A stretch of DNA of 64,000 nucleotides from Candidatus Leptofilum proximum (lineage in GTDB: Bacteria; Chloroflexota; Anaerolineae; Promineifilales; Promineifilaceae). How positions within the stretch are numbered: position 1 is the stretch's first letter; every line of letters starts with the position of its first letter. The stretch is from the NCBI GenBank assembly GCA_016710325.1, contig JADJXK010000002.1:3534001-3598000 (forward strand). The letters run 5' to 3'. This document shows positions 8,801 through 16,939 of the stretch, one piece after another. A model generated the notes under the pieces. It ran no database searches. It saw nothing but the letters and a program-made list of their open reading frames with translations, and was not told the DNA's origin. The translations under genes and the position numbers were made by a program.

Positions 8801-9174
8801 TGCCCTTTGGGGCAGAGCGCCCCTTCCACGCCGCCCATCTCGCTGACGGGCGTTTCGTAGGGCAGATGCGGCCACAGCGTCCAGGGGCTGTAGGGATTGC
8901 CATCGATTTTGGCCGCCACGCCGTCCAGCAGCTTCACCTTGATGCCGCAGCCGGTATTACACTGTAAGCAGACGGTATAAATTTGGTTGGCCGGATCGTG
9001 CAGGGCGATGGTGTTTGAGCCTTCACTTTGGGCCATCAGTTTAGAAAAGCTAGCCATGCCGCCGAGAACGGCCGCTGCCCCACCGGTAGCTGCTGACATC
9101 TTGAGAAAATCACGCCGCGTCAGGCCGCAGACGGTTGGTTGTTCAGGTTGTTGGTTGTTTCCGTTTTTAGTCAT
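5884..9174 (-). CDS. ttrA: Tat-exported molybdopterin oxidoreductase, tetrathionate reductase TtrA-like
   Basis: Catalytic subunit of 1096 residues. A Tat signal (R20-R21 in TRRDFLK plus a hydrophobic stretch) is followed by a 4Fe-4S site C69-x2-C72-x3-C76...C121 (LCPKGQ). C280 in TTVCQGS is the likely molybdenum ligand. Several blocks match what I remember of Salmonella TtrA: GGDLFGEG.VDG, GPK.NQ, VTVKSGLQ, FTSHG, NGFYN, RGGR, and TMS near the C-terminal cofactor domain. Length agrees with the Ttr clade (about 1020-1100), longer than ArrA or ArxA. It would reduce tetrathionate or a related oxyanion on the outer face of the membrane. The ATG at 9174 (after AAAGGTG) is preferred; the upstream in-frame extension is translated micro-repeat. 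Gene order B-C-A is as in Salmonella. Confidence 0.85.
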   Translation of the reverse strand: MTKNGNNQQPEQPTVCGLTRRDFLKMSAATGGAAAVLGGMASFSKLMAQSEGSNTIALHDPANQIYTVCLQCNTGCGIKVKLLDGVAAKIDGNPYSPWTLWPHLPYETPVSEMGGVEGALCPKGQSGLQSAYDPYRIISVLKRKPGTKRGEGQWETIAFDKAIDEVVNGGDLFGEGRVDGFKDLYALSDPDVAKAMADAIKKIWDEKDADAKQGLVEEFKTTFADHLDVMIDPDHPDLGPKNNQFAFVWGRLKNGRGDLFKRFVGDSFGSINANGHTTVCQGSLYFTGKAMSEQFDPATGKFSGGSKFYWQTDTANSDFVIYVGANMFEANYGPPQRVPKMTQGIVDGKRYAVVDPRFSKAASKAWKWIPIKPGEDAALALAMIQWVVDNGRFNAPFIRNANKAAANAQGEATWTTGPWLVKIKDGQPGKFLRGADLELTTTRIETDEEGKEITIYTDPDGIDYAFDPFVALADGEPVLFDPNSTEVPAYGDPFVNTTLNGVTVKSGLQIIYEEASSRTIAEWAEIADISEQDVVTLAREFTSHGSRACADLHRGVSQHTNGFYNVMAWYTLNCLIGNVDHVGGMIKGTTYDYTGAKAKGPFDLGKMTNGKNTKLGIDILRTTTTYEKSTLFAEYPAQRPWFPLATDLYQEDVASMDSMYPYQVKIAMFYMSAINYALPAAHKVIETLADPNKIPLIITSDILVGETSTYADYIFPDLSFLERWELHGTHPSVPWKVENVRNPAISIPGWPTVTVYGEEIPMSAEAMMMAIAEKLDLPGFGPDGLGEGVPFTRPEHLYLKQVANIAFGEKEDGSDNVPEADDEELRFFREARRHLPKSVYDEATWKEAVGNDDSLWRKVVYVMNRGGRYQAHAKAYKSDPTTGAMNVLVSNAYGKQLNLYQEKTATSINTMTGKPFAGYAVYLEPGLSSVGEKIEDAGYDLHLITHKEITMTKARTMSNYWLLAILPENPVLMNASDAARLGLQDGDQVKVVSASNPDGVWDLQDGTQKPMVSKLKVTQGMRPGVVSFALGFGHWASGAREISINGTKITGDERRATGIHANAAMRVDPHLGNVTLQDLAGGSAVFYDTKVKVVKA

Positions 9175-9246
9175 CGTCACACCTTTTGAATTATGAATAG
9201 TGAATTGTGAATGGTGAGTCACCAAACGCAACGCCTTCATAACTGC

Positions 9247-10446
9247 TTAGTTCTTCTTCTCCAGAATGGGCAGGAAGCGCAGGCCAAGGCCATACAGGAA
9301 ACTGCCAAGACCAAAGACAAAAAGTATCGTCAGCCATTCCATGATATTGGGCACGTAGTCAAAGTTCAGCTTGGCATGGTGAAAAGCGGTGGCCAACCCT
9401 TCCAGCTCTGGCGTGGCCAGCACGGGGATAACTACATTCAGGGTCACGGCGACGAAGGTGATAACCGCCAGGAAAGCGCCAACTCCGGCCCATTTCGGTT
9501 GATGGCCGCGCAGGAATAGCAGCAAAATGGGAATGAACACGCCCAAGAGCACGTGGATAATCCAGAAGCTCCACCAGAAAGGCCCGGTAAGAATAAGCTG
9601 CATGGCAGTTGCTTTGGCTGGGTCACCGCCTTGATAGAGCGCCGTAAAGCCAATGATGCTGGCGGCAAAGACGCCTGCCAACAAGAACCAGGCGGTGATG
9701 CGGCTGAGCCGGCTTACCACTTCCACGTAATCGGGAGATTTCTTTTCTGGCCAAAAGAGGACGACCAGGAGCAAAAGCAAGCCGCTACCAGCCGCCAGGG
9801 CCGAGACAAGGAACATCAGCGGCAGGGAAGAGGTACTCCATAACGGCCGTGCCACTACCACGCCAAACACCGAACCACTCACAATAATCAGCCCCAACCC
9901 CATCGGTAGGGTAAGGTAGGCTAATATTTTCAGGAGCTGATCTTTGCGAGTGTCGAGCACTTTCACAAAGCCCAAAACCAGCGCCAGTTCAGCCACCAGC
10001 ACCAGCATGTAGAGGATGTGCAGCCAGACCATCCAGCTAATCATCGAGCTGAAGGTGGGATAAATGAGCACATGCCAGAAGCGCATCGCCTGGCCCAGGT
10101 CAAGCAGAACGACAAGGAGGGCCATCATCAACACCACGAAGCCGGTAAACAGCGCCAATGGTTTGATGCGGGCCAACCGCTTAAAACCAACCAGATAAAG
10201 CAGGCTGGTAAAGACAAGCAAGCTGCCCACTTCCAGCCAGACCAGATAATCATAAAAACCAACCCACAACCCCCAGGGAACGTAGCTGCCCAGGGAGGTG
10301 GGGGCTAAACCTTGCGTCAGGCGTTGGGTCATGCCAAACGCGCCAATAATCATTAGAACTGCGCCAAGAACCCAAAAGGTGTCTGTATTGCGCCAGACAA
10401 ATCGAGGGCGGCGTTCCGTTTTTGTCGTAACAGTTGTTTGAGCCAT
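9247..10446 (-). CDS. ttrC: NrfD/PsrC-family quinol-interacting membrane subunit, TtrC-like
   Basis: A 399-residue integral membrane protein with about nine hydrophobic helices, of the NrfD/PsrC family. It starts after a strong AGGAGG site. Members carry no haem and pass electrons from menaquinol to the 4Fe-4S partner subunit. It lies 9 bp after the ttrB-like gene and 72 bp before the ttrA-like gene, the standard CISM layout, and would anchor the exported catalytic dimer. The quinone site cannot be pinpointed by eye. Confidence 0.87.
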   Translation of the reverse strand: MAQTTVTTKTERRPRFVWRNTDTFWVLGAVLMIIGAFGMTQRLTQGLAPTSLGSYVPWGLWVGFYDYLVWLEVGSLLVFTSLLYLVGFKRLARIKPLALFTGFVVLMMALLVVLLDLGQAMRFWHVLIYPTFSSMISWMVWLHILYMLVLVAELALVLGFVKVLDTRKDQLLKILAYLTLPMGLGLIIVSGSVFGVVVARPLWSTSSLPLMFLVSALAAGSGLLLLLVVLFWPEKKSPDYVEVVSRLSRITAWFLLAGVFAASIIGFTALYQGGDPAKATAMQLILTGPFWWSFWIIHVLLGVFIPILLLFLRGHQPKWAGVGAFLAVITFVAVTLNVVIPVLATPELEGLATAFHHAKLNFDYVPNIMEWLTILFVFGLGSFLYGLGLRFLPILEKKN

Positions 10447-10455
10447 GATTTCCTC

Positions 10456-11400
10456 CTAAGACAGGTAATACACCCGTGGTTCGGTGCCAAGTTCCTCTTT
10501 GAGCCGCATTACATTGGGGCTGGCAATTAGCTCCGTAACCAGTGCCTCTGGGTCGTTGGCGTCGCCAAAGTAGGTGGCTCGGCCAATGCAGGTCGTGACG
10601 CAAGCGGGCAGGATGCCTTCTTTGATGCGGTGCTGACAGAAGTGACATTTGCGCGCGTTGCCAATGGGGGAACTGCGCTTGCCCTCGGGGCGGGCATATT
10701 CCTTGCCGTACTCAAAGTTGCTGGCCCGTTCATAATCATCGGCGATAGATTGGCCCATGATCAGTCCTTCGGCGATGGGAGTGCCTTCCGTGTAGGTAAA
10801 GCCAAAGTCGGAGGTGCGCGCCGAGTAGGGGCAGGCGGTGATGCAGTAGCGGCAGCCGATGCAGCGCTCGTAATTCATCTCGACGATACCTTCTTCGTTG
10901 GTGTAGGTGGCGCCAACGGGGCAGACGGGCACACAGGGCGGATTTTCGCACTGCATACAGGGCCGCGGCACAAAGCGGCGTCCGACATTGGGATAGACGC
11001 CCCACTCTTCTTCCAAGACGGGGCGGTACACAACGCCGGGCGGCAGCTTGTTTTCGGCCACGCAAGCGATAGTACAAGCGTGGCAGCCCACACATTTGCG
11101 CAGGTCAATAACCATGACCCAGCGGCGTTCGCCAGGCTGCTTTTGCAGGGCGCGGGCCAGGTCGCCATTCATGCGGGTAATAACATCGGCGTCGGTGTCT
11201 ATTTCGGGGACGAGGCCAGTTTGCTGGGCGATGGTGAAGACGGAGACGTCTGTCTGTTCATCCAACATTTTTCCGGCGGGGGTAGCGGCAATGGCGGCCA
11301 ATCCGGCTGTGCCAAACAGCGTCAGCAGGAAGTTGCGGCGGTTGCTGTCGACTGCGTCCACCGTCCCGGTTGTGGTGGTTTTTTCGTCAACTTGGGACAT
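10456..11400 (-). CDS. ttrB: Tat-exported four-cluster ferredoxin subunit, TtrB/NrfC/PsrB-like
   Basis: A 314-residue electron-transfer subunit. The N terminus has a Tat-type signal (NRRNFLLTLFG plus hydrophobic stretch near residues 20-40). Four Cys groups follow: CVGCHACTIAC, CMQCENPPCVPVCP, CIGCRYCITACPY, and CHFCQHR with CVTTC. These bind four 4Fe-4S clusters in the DMSO-reductase-type beta subunit fold. It bridges the membrane NrfD protein and the molybdoenzyme. As first gene of the - strand operon, its upstream region should hold the operon promoter; GGAG precedes the ATG closely. Confidence 0.88.
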   Translation of the reverse strand: MSQVDEKTTTTGTVDAVDSNRRNFLLTLFGTAGLAAIAATPAGKMLDEQTDVSVFTIAQQTGLVPEIDTDADVITRMNGDLARALQKQPGERRWVMVIDLRKCVGCHACTIACVAENKLPPGVVYRPVLEEEWGVYPNVGRRFVPRPCMQCENPPCVPVCPVGATYTNEEGIVEMNYERCIGCRYCITACPYSARTSDFGFTYTEGTPIAEGLIMGQSIADDYERASNFEYGKEYARPEGKRSSPIGNARKCHFCQHRIKEGILPACVTTCIGRATYFGDANDPEALVTELIASPNVMRLKEELGTEPRVYYLS

Positions 11401-12092
11401 AAAAGTTCTCCTTCTTGGACCTTTTATTGGTTTGTGGGATCACTTGATTGGGATTTCAATCAGGGCATCCTGATAGGTAGTGTAGGCAAGAAGGAAAGCC
11501 AACGGTAGCGGGAAAATCTTGATAAGAAACGCACTCGTGTCAGATTTTTCCCGACAGCCAGGGTTTTGTCCCTTTGATTGCAGACTCAGCCGGTGTGCAG
11601 AACCAACAGTAACTTGACCACTGGGCTTACCTCGTTTTAGTGGCTCTTCACCACCTTTGGTGCAAAGCTTTCGAAGAATAAGCACTGTAGATAAGCTATG
11701 ACTCCCGAATACATATCTGGAGGTTCATCATGGCTTTTTTCCTTGTCACAGATCTTGTGCTCGGTTGCAAAATAGATCAGATCCTTACCAACGAGAGCAA
11801 CTTAACAATTAAAGCCCATAGCACAGCGATTACAGCGGCTTGTCCCAATTGTTGTTGGGGTGATTTAAGCCATCCGCTCGAAATTACTAGCTCAAAGCCA
11901 GTTCTGAGCATTGGTTTCGCCTACACCGACAACGAAAAACAATCTCATTTTTGTGGAATAGATTGAAAAATAGAATAAAACGGCCGTTATTCAACCTTGA
12001 AATGGGCTAGGATTAAGTCGCTAAGGCAGCCTGAATCAAACCCGCAACGGCCGTTGGCGTCAAAATTCACTGTCGTGATCGAAGAGCGTCAG
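11401..12092 (+). other. Gene-poor spacer upstream of the ttr-like operon
   Basis: No convincing intact gene. A + strand open frame at 11730-11966 has an ITAACPNC segment faintly like the N-terminal zinc finger of ISL3 transposases, but the following ISL3 motifs are missing, so it is at best a remnant. Two ACGGCCGT octamers lie at about 11983 and 12044. The promoter and operator of the ttr-like operon are expected near 11401-11700, but no clear -35/-10 pair was recognised. Confidence 0.4.
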
Positions 12093-12545
12093 TTACTCAA
12101 GTTGATGGGCATAATTGTAACTGTGAAACAAACCGTTTAATACTGGCGCGGCGACCACCTGTCCCTTGAGTTGATAATTGGGCGGTAGCGTAGGTTCATC
12201 AAGATGTATAGGGATATGCTGATCAATGCTTTGATGGGGTCACAGCTTGTTGGAGTAGTCTGCGTAAGCTGAGATTATCCGAGGCAGTTGGTGCGTGTGG
12301 AAAATAATAAAATTGTCTGTTCCTTCGCGTTTCAAGCTGCCGATGAACCGCTCGCAAATGGCGTTGGCTCTGGGAGCTTGGGGTGGTGTTTTGATTGCTT
12401 TGATATCAAAGCTTTTGAGAATGTTCTTGAACGGGTTACCAGATTTGCCGTCATTGTCATGAATGAGATATTTCGGTCGTTTTCCTTAAAGGCGTGGCTT
12501 CCCGAACTTGCTGAGCTGTCCACTCATCAAGTAGGGTTTGTCGTT
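12093..12545 (-). pseudogene. Decayed DDE/integrase-core transposase (IS481/IS3-like), C-terminal part
   Basis: Translating the - strand in shifting frames gives typical transposase segments in the right order: LLDEWTAQQVREATP, then KYLIHDNDG, TPPQAPRANAICERFIGSL, and near the end HQSIDQHIP and APVLNGLFHSYNYAHQL. RANAICERF...SLKRE is diagnostic of the integrase catalytic core. At least two frame changes (near 12510 and 12245) separate the pieces, and the N-terminal half is absent, so it cannot be functional. Its upstream edge runs into the 3' end of the tag gene, whose normal C terminus is missing. Confidence 0.8.
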
Positions 12546-13069
12546 ACGGCCGTATGCATAAATGCGTAAATGATTGTGGGACCCACAAAGCTGAAGCCGC
12601 GCTTCTTGAGTGCTTTAGACATGGCTTGCGATTCGGCCGTTTCTGCCGGAACTTCCTTCAAGCTGCGCCAGTTGTTCTGGAGGGGACGGCCGTCTACAAA
12701 GTCCCACAAAAAAGTGCCAAACGACCCCTCTTTCTCCATGATCTCCAGGTAACCCTGGGCATTTTTGATGGCCGACTGCACCTTCAACCGATTGCGAATG
12801 ATTCCCGGATTTTGCAGCAGCTCGGCGACTTTGGCCTCATCGTAGCGGGCAATCTTTTCTGGGTCGAACTGATCAAACGCCTGCCAGTAGTTGTCTCGCT
12901 TGCGCAAAATGGTGATCCAGCTCAAGCCCGCCTGCGCGCCGTCCAAAACGAGCTTGGCAAAGAGCTTCTGGTCATCGTATTCGGGCACGCCCCATTCTTC
13001 GTCGTGGTACTGCACGTACAGCGGATCATCACCGCACCAGGCGCAGCGATTGATGGTTTCCACAGTCAT
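12527..13069 (-). pseudogene. tag: DNA-3-methyladenine glycosylase I, C terminus lost
   Basis: TagI-family base-excision enzyme: NRCAWCGDD with YHDEEWG (zinc Cys and His of the N terminus), GLSWITILRKRDNY, and FVGPTIIYAFM. Normal family members continue with a V-N-D-H...C segment that supplies the last two zinc ligands. Here the frame goes into HTAVTTNPT and stops within the transposase remnant. The protein therefore ends about 10-20 residues early and lacks the closing His/Cys pair of the zinc snap; it is probably inactive or weakened. The start is ATG 13069 or 13084; neither has a clear ribosome-binding site. Confidence 0.8.
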
Positions 13070-13097
13070 TGATGAAAAGGTCATAAGAACTGCCGAG

Positions 13098-13122
13098 GCC
13101 GGGCGCCTGCCAGGCGCCCGGC
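13098..13122. terminator. GC-rich perfect hairpin after livJ
   Basis: An inverted repeat with 11-bp arms (GCCGGGCGCCT / AGGCGCCCGGC) and a 3-base loop, just downstream of the livJ stop and upstream of tag. No long T-run follows, so it may be a transcript-end stabiliser or weak terminator of the liv/pca operon. Confidence 0.6.
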
Positions 13123-13140
13123 TCAAAATCACGCCATCAG

Positions 13141-14349
13141 CTATCTTTCGGCAAAGGGTGGTGCAGGAATGATGAGATCGGCCGTAGCAAACTCCATTGG
13201 CCAGACCAACTGAATGCCGTCCGGCTGGTACTGCAAATACGGGGTGACCACCACACCGGTGCCGTCCTCTCTGAAGGTCACCGGGCCAATCATGGCCGTC
13301 ATGTCGGTTTCGGCAATGGCGTCGCGCAAGGCCTGCCGGTCCAGTGTGCCGGCTCGTTCGATGGCGTCCACTAAAATCTGGATGGCAGAATATGCCGGGC
13401 CGACCATGGGATCGGCCGGACGGTCCATCATTTCCACGTGGGCTGCGTTTAGTTCATCCACGCCAGGGTAGGTCATGGCATTATGCCAGCCGGGGGCCAA
13501 CACCACATAGTCTCCCACCGTACCCAAATCGCGCCAGGTGGGGACATCAGCCGCTCTGACCATAAACGAGAAGTCTGGCGTGTATCCTAATTCACCCATC
13601 TGGCGGTAGAGGGCGATGCCATCCGGTGGGGTGGGCAGGGCCAGTACCATGTTGGCATCCGCCTCCTGGGCTTTGAGGATGAGATCGGTGTAGTCGGTGG
13701 TGCCGGGTGCATACTCTTCGTACACAACCACCTCATAACCGTACTTCGGTGCGCTTTCCTGCCACAACGTACCCATTTCTACGCCCCAATCGGTGGCTTC
13801 CTGGAAAATGGCCACGCGGGTGGGGCGGTTCTCTTCCGTAGTGTAGGCGGTGACCATCTCAAACAGCGAATCGGAAAGGTCAGGTGATTTGGGGAACGGC
13901 GAAAAGAGATATTCATAACCTTCGTTGTGCGGGCCTTGCAGGGCAAAAGCCACGCCAATGTAGGGAATCTGGTTTTTCTCGGCGATGGCGGCAGCGGCGG
14001 CGTGAAGGCTGCTGCCAAACCCACCCAGGTAGGCCACTACCTGTTCATCTGAGTTGAGCGATTCCAGGTGGGCGACGGTGGTGTTGGGGTCAGATTCATC
14101 ATCCAGAAGGATCAGCTCAAGGGGAATTTGGGCATCAAATTCTTCTACAAAAACACCACCAGCCTCGTTAATGCTGGCAACGGCCATTTCGTAGCCGCGC
14201 TGTACCTGTGCGCCGCCACCGGCAAATGGCCCAGACAGGGGAACAACCGCGCCAACTTTAATGGTTTCCGGCGCTTCGGCCGTTCCGCCGCAGCCTGCCA
14301 GTACCAGACTCAACGCTACCAGCAATATAACCAACAGCTTCTTTTTCAT
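13141..14349 (-). CDS. Branched-chain amino acid-type ABC substrate-binding lipoprotein (LivJ-like)
   Basis: About 402 residues: signal peptide with lipobox LVLAGC, then a type 1 periplasmic-binding fold (KVGAVVPLSGPFAGGGAQ, LIPYIGVAFA-like core, VVLAPGW). The ATG at 14349 follows AAGGAG; an upstream in-frame TTG extension is not needed. It is the last gene of a livGFHMJ transporter in a cluster with protocatechuate dioxygenase. HAAT-family transporters often carry aromatic acids as well as Leu/Ile/Val, so an aromatic substrate is a reasonable inference. Confidence 0.88.
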   Translation of the reverse strand: MKKKLLVILLVALSLVLAGCGGTAEAPETIKVGAVVPLSGPFAGGGAQVQRGYEMAVASINEAGGVFVEEFDAQIPLELILLDDESDPNTTVAHLESLNSDEQVVAYLGGFGSSLHAAAAAIAEKNQIPYIGVAFALQGPHNEGYEYLFSPFPKSPDLSDSLFEMVTAYTTEENRPTRVAIFQEATDWGVEMGTLWQESAPKYGYEVVVYEEYAPGTTDYTDLILKAQEADANMVLALPTPPDGIALYRQMGELGYTPDFSFMVRAADVPTWRDLGTVGDYVVLAPGWHNAMTYPGVDELNAAHVEMMDRPADPMVGPAYSAIQILVDAIERAGTLDRQALRDAIAETDMTAMIGPVTFREDGTGVVVTPYLQYQPDGIQLVWPMEFATADLIIPAPPFAER

Positions 14350-14391
14350 GGTTCCTTCTCCTTTTTTGATTTTCACTTGGCTGAGCAACAT

Positions 14392-15357
14392 TCAATCACT
14401 TTCTTTCGCGGGTTTTGTGGGATCGAAGTGGGGCCAGTACGGCCGTTGCCGCAGCCGAAATCGGTCCCACACCTCTATCATGCCACCCGGCAAAAGCAGC
14501 ACTACGATGACAAAAAGGACACCAAAAATGAGCAAGTGAATGCCCACCAAGTTGGCGGCCAGAACGTCTCGAATTAACACGAAAAAAATGGCTCCCAGGA
14601 GGGGTCCCACCACCGTACCTACCCCCCCAACAAAGGTCACGATCAGCGCATCGAACGTCCATTCTGGGCTAAAAGCCAGGCTAGGATAGTAGCTGACATG
14701 AAAGTAAGCAAAGCTGCTGCCAGCTAAACCAGCCAGTGCCGCACTGAGAGTAAAGGCGGCCAGCTTGTGGCGGAACACATTAATGCCAATCGCCCGCGCC
14801 GCATCTTCGTCCTCGCGCACGCTCATCATGCCCAACCCGACCTTAGCCTGCGTCAGCCAGGCCGAGATTGCAACAGTGAGCAGCAAAACGGCAAACGACA
14901 AGTAATAGCGGGATGTCAGGCTGTACTCCCGTAAAGCCGTAGCTGGCAGCGCAGAAATGCCGGGCAGTAAATTACCTACCGTAATGCGGATAGCTTCAGC
15001 CAGGGCCAGGGTACCGATGGCAAAATAGATGCCTTTTAGGCGCAGGCCAGGAAACCCCAGCACAAAAGCGGCGGCCGCCGCTGCCAGACCGCTGGCCAGG
15101 ATGCTCAGCCCCAACGGCATCCCCTGCAGCCAGAGCCAGCGCGTCACCAGCGAGCCGATACCAAAAAAGGCAGCATGGCCCAGGCTGATCTGACCGGCAA
15201 AACCACCCACAATGTTCCAGCTGGCCGCCAGAGCCGCGATAATGAAGGTCAAAATGGCCGTGGTCAGCGTTTTGTTATTGTCGATCAGCAGCGGCAGCAC
15301 CAGTAAAACCACCAGAAGACCGGTGGTAACGATGAGCCTGTAGCGCGGCTCAGGCAT
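14392..15357 (-). CDS. livM: HAAT-family ABC permease, LivM-like
   Basis: A 321-residue inner-membrane permease with about 8-9 hydrophobic helices and the family signature GGFAGQISLGHAAFFGIG near residue 55. The ATG at 15357 has GGAGG 5 bases upstream; that site lies inside the last codons of livH, and the two genes overlap by 8 bp. It pairs with the LivH-like permease to form the translocation pore. Confidence 0.9.
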   Translation of the reverse strand: MPEPRYRLIVTTGLLVVLLVLPLLIDNNKTLTTAILTFIIAALAASWNIVGGFAGQISLGHAAFFGIGSLVTRWLWLQGMPLGLSILASGLAAAAAAFVLGFPGLRLKGIYFAIGTLALAEAIRITVGNLLPGISALPATALREYSLTSRYYLSFAVLLLTVAISAWLTQAKVGLGMMSVREDEDAARAIGINVFRHKLAAFTLSAALAGLAGSSFAYFHVSYYPSLAFSPEWTFDALIVTFVGGVGTVVGPLLGAIFFVLIRDVLAANLVGIHLLIFGVLFVIVVLLLPGGMIEVWDRFRLRQRPYWPHFDPTKPAKESD

Positions 15358-16231
15358 AGCGACCTCCAAACAGACCCTGGGGCCGCAGGCTCAATACAAG
15401 CAGAAAAATAACGAGCCCAACAATCTCCCGGTAGGCCCCGCTAAGCAGAAAGACGGAGCTGAAAGCCTCAGCCAGACCTAGCAGGATGCCGCCCAGCAAC
15501 GTACCGCGCATGCTGCCTAGCCCCGCCAGCACCACCACAATAAGCGCCTTGAGCGTCCACTGCAGACCGATCGCCGGATTTACGCTGAACCCCAGACCAA
15601 TGAGCACACCGGTAATGCCGGCCAGACCAGCAGCAATGCCAAAAGCCAGCAGGTAGACACGGCGAATATCGATGCCGGTGAGGGCGGCCGTGGTCCAATC
15701 TTCGCTGGTGGCCCGCAGCGCCTTGCCCCAATAGGTTTTCTTCATGAACCACTCCAGCACCAGGACAGCCACAACAGCCACAACCAGACCGGCTACTCTC
15801 ACGAACGGAAAGCGAATATCGTCAATTTGCCAGGCAGAAGAAGAGTAGCTGGTAAGAATGCCACGGTCATCGGCTGAGAAGAGGCGCACAGCGGCCGTTT
15901 GCAAAATCAACGTCAGGCCAAAACCCAGGAGTAGCGAATTTTTTATGCGGTTTTCCTCGTCTAACTGGACTACGTGACGAAAGATGAGCGCATGCAGCAC
16001 AACGCCCAGCATTGCCAGCATCACAAAGACAATAGCCAGGGAAACAAAGGGATCAATGCCGAGCAAGACAAACAGGTAAAAACCTGAATAGCCACCCAGC
16101 ATGATCAGCTCACCGTGGGCCACGTTCAGCACTTTAAGCACACCAAAAGCCAGGGACAGGCCTAATGCGGCCAGCCCATAGATGGCTCCGACTAATATGC
16201 CAGAAACGGCCGTTTGAATCACAATGTCCAT
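15350..16231 (-). CDS. livH: HAAT-family ABC permease, LivH-like
   Basis: A 293-residue permease with about eight membrane helices and the LivH signature GLAALGLSLAFGVLKVLNVAHGELIMLGGY at residues 19-48 (two adjoining motifs). It starts 3 bp after the livF stop and overlaps livM. It belongs to the same transporter as the neighbouring liv genes. Confidence 0.9.
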   Translation of the reverse strand: MDIVIQTAVSGILVGAIYGLAALGLSLAFGVLKVLNVAHGELIMLGGYSGFYLFVLLGIDPFVSLAIVFVMLAMLGVVLHALIFRHVVQLDEENRIKNSLLLGFGLTLILQTAAVRLFSADDRGILTSYSSSAWQIDDIRFPFVRVAGLVVAVVAVLVLEWFMKKTYWGKALRATSEDWTTAALTGIDIRRVYLLAFGIAAGLAGITGVLIGLGFSVNPAIGLQWTLKALIVVVLAGLGSMRGTLLGGILLGLAEAFSSVFLLSGAYREIVGLVIFLLVLSLRPQGLFGGRYA

Positions 16232-16234
16232 AAG

Positions 16235-16939
16235 CTATAAACTCAGGTAAGCCTCTTTGACGGCCGGATCCTGAAGCAAAGCTGAACATACGCCCTCCTT
16301 CACGATCCGTCCCGACTCGATGATGTAACCATAGTGCGCCGTTTCCAGCGTCAGGTGAACGTTCTGTTCTACAATTAAAATTGACACGCCTTGCTGGTTG
16401 ATCCGCTTGATGACCTCAAACGTGTTTTCCACGATTAACGGCGCCAGCCCCAGCGAGGGCTCATCCAGGATAAGCAGCTCCGGTTTGGTCATCAGAGCCC
16501 GGCCAATGGCCAGCATCTGTCGCTCGCCCCCACTCATTGTGCCAGCCAGCTGGTTCTTACGTTCAGCCAGCCGGGGAAAAATCTCAAACACTTCCTGGAG
16601 CGACTGATCTTTGTACGGCCGTCCTCGCTTTGGAAAAGCCCCTAGCTCCAGGTTTTCCAATACAGTAAGCGTGGAAAAAGTGCCGCGCCACTCTGGTACC
16701 AGCGTCAAACCGGTGTTAACAATCTCATGCGGCGCCTTGCCTACTATCGGCTTCTCTTTGAAGGAGATATCGCCTGCCTTGGGGGAGAGCAGGCCTACTA
16801 CGGCCTTAAGCGTGGTTGTCTTTCCAGCACCGTTAGGACCCAGTAAAGCCACGATGGATTGTCCGGGGACAGTGAGAGAGATGCCCCACACAACCTGGAT
16901 TTCTCCGTAAGCCACGTGCAAATTGTTAATGTTTAGCAT
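16235..16939 (-). CDS. livF: ABC transporter ATPase, LivF-like
   Basis: A 234-residue cytoplasmic ATPase. Walker A GPNGAGKTT near residue 35, signature SGGERQMLAIGRAL near 137, Walker B LLILDEPSLGLAP, and a switch His in VEQNVH. It overlaps the end of livG by 14 bp. It pairs with LivG to energise the HAAT transporter. Confidence 0.92.
   Translation of the reverse strand: MLNINNLHVAYGEIQVVWGISLTVPGQSIVALLGPNGAGKTTTLKAVVGLLSPKAGDISFKEKPIVGKAPHEIVNTGLTLVPEWRGTFSTLTVLENLELGAFPKRGRPYKDQSLQEVFEIFPRLAERKNQLAGTMSGGERQMLAIGRALMTKPELLILDEPSLGLAPLIVENTFEVIKRINQQGVSILIVEQNVHLTLETAHYGYIIESGRIVKEGVCSALLQDPAVKEAYLSL

Noticed and set aside
5884..9174. Arsenate respiratory reductase (ArrA) or arsenite oxidase (ArxA) identity
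   Set aside because: The neighbouring ArsR/ArsC-like gene made this attractive, but the length and several remembered TtrA blocks (GGDLFGEG, VTVKSGLQ, FTSHG) fit the tetrathionate clade better; it stays an alternative.
11730..11966. Possible ISL3 transposase N terminus (ACPNC motif)
   Set aside because: Only a faint resemblance; downstream ISL3 motifs are absent in all frames, so it is mentioned only as part of the spacer.
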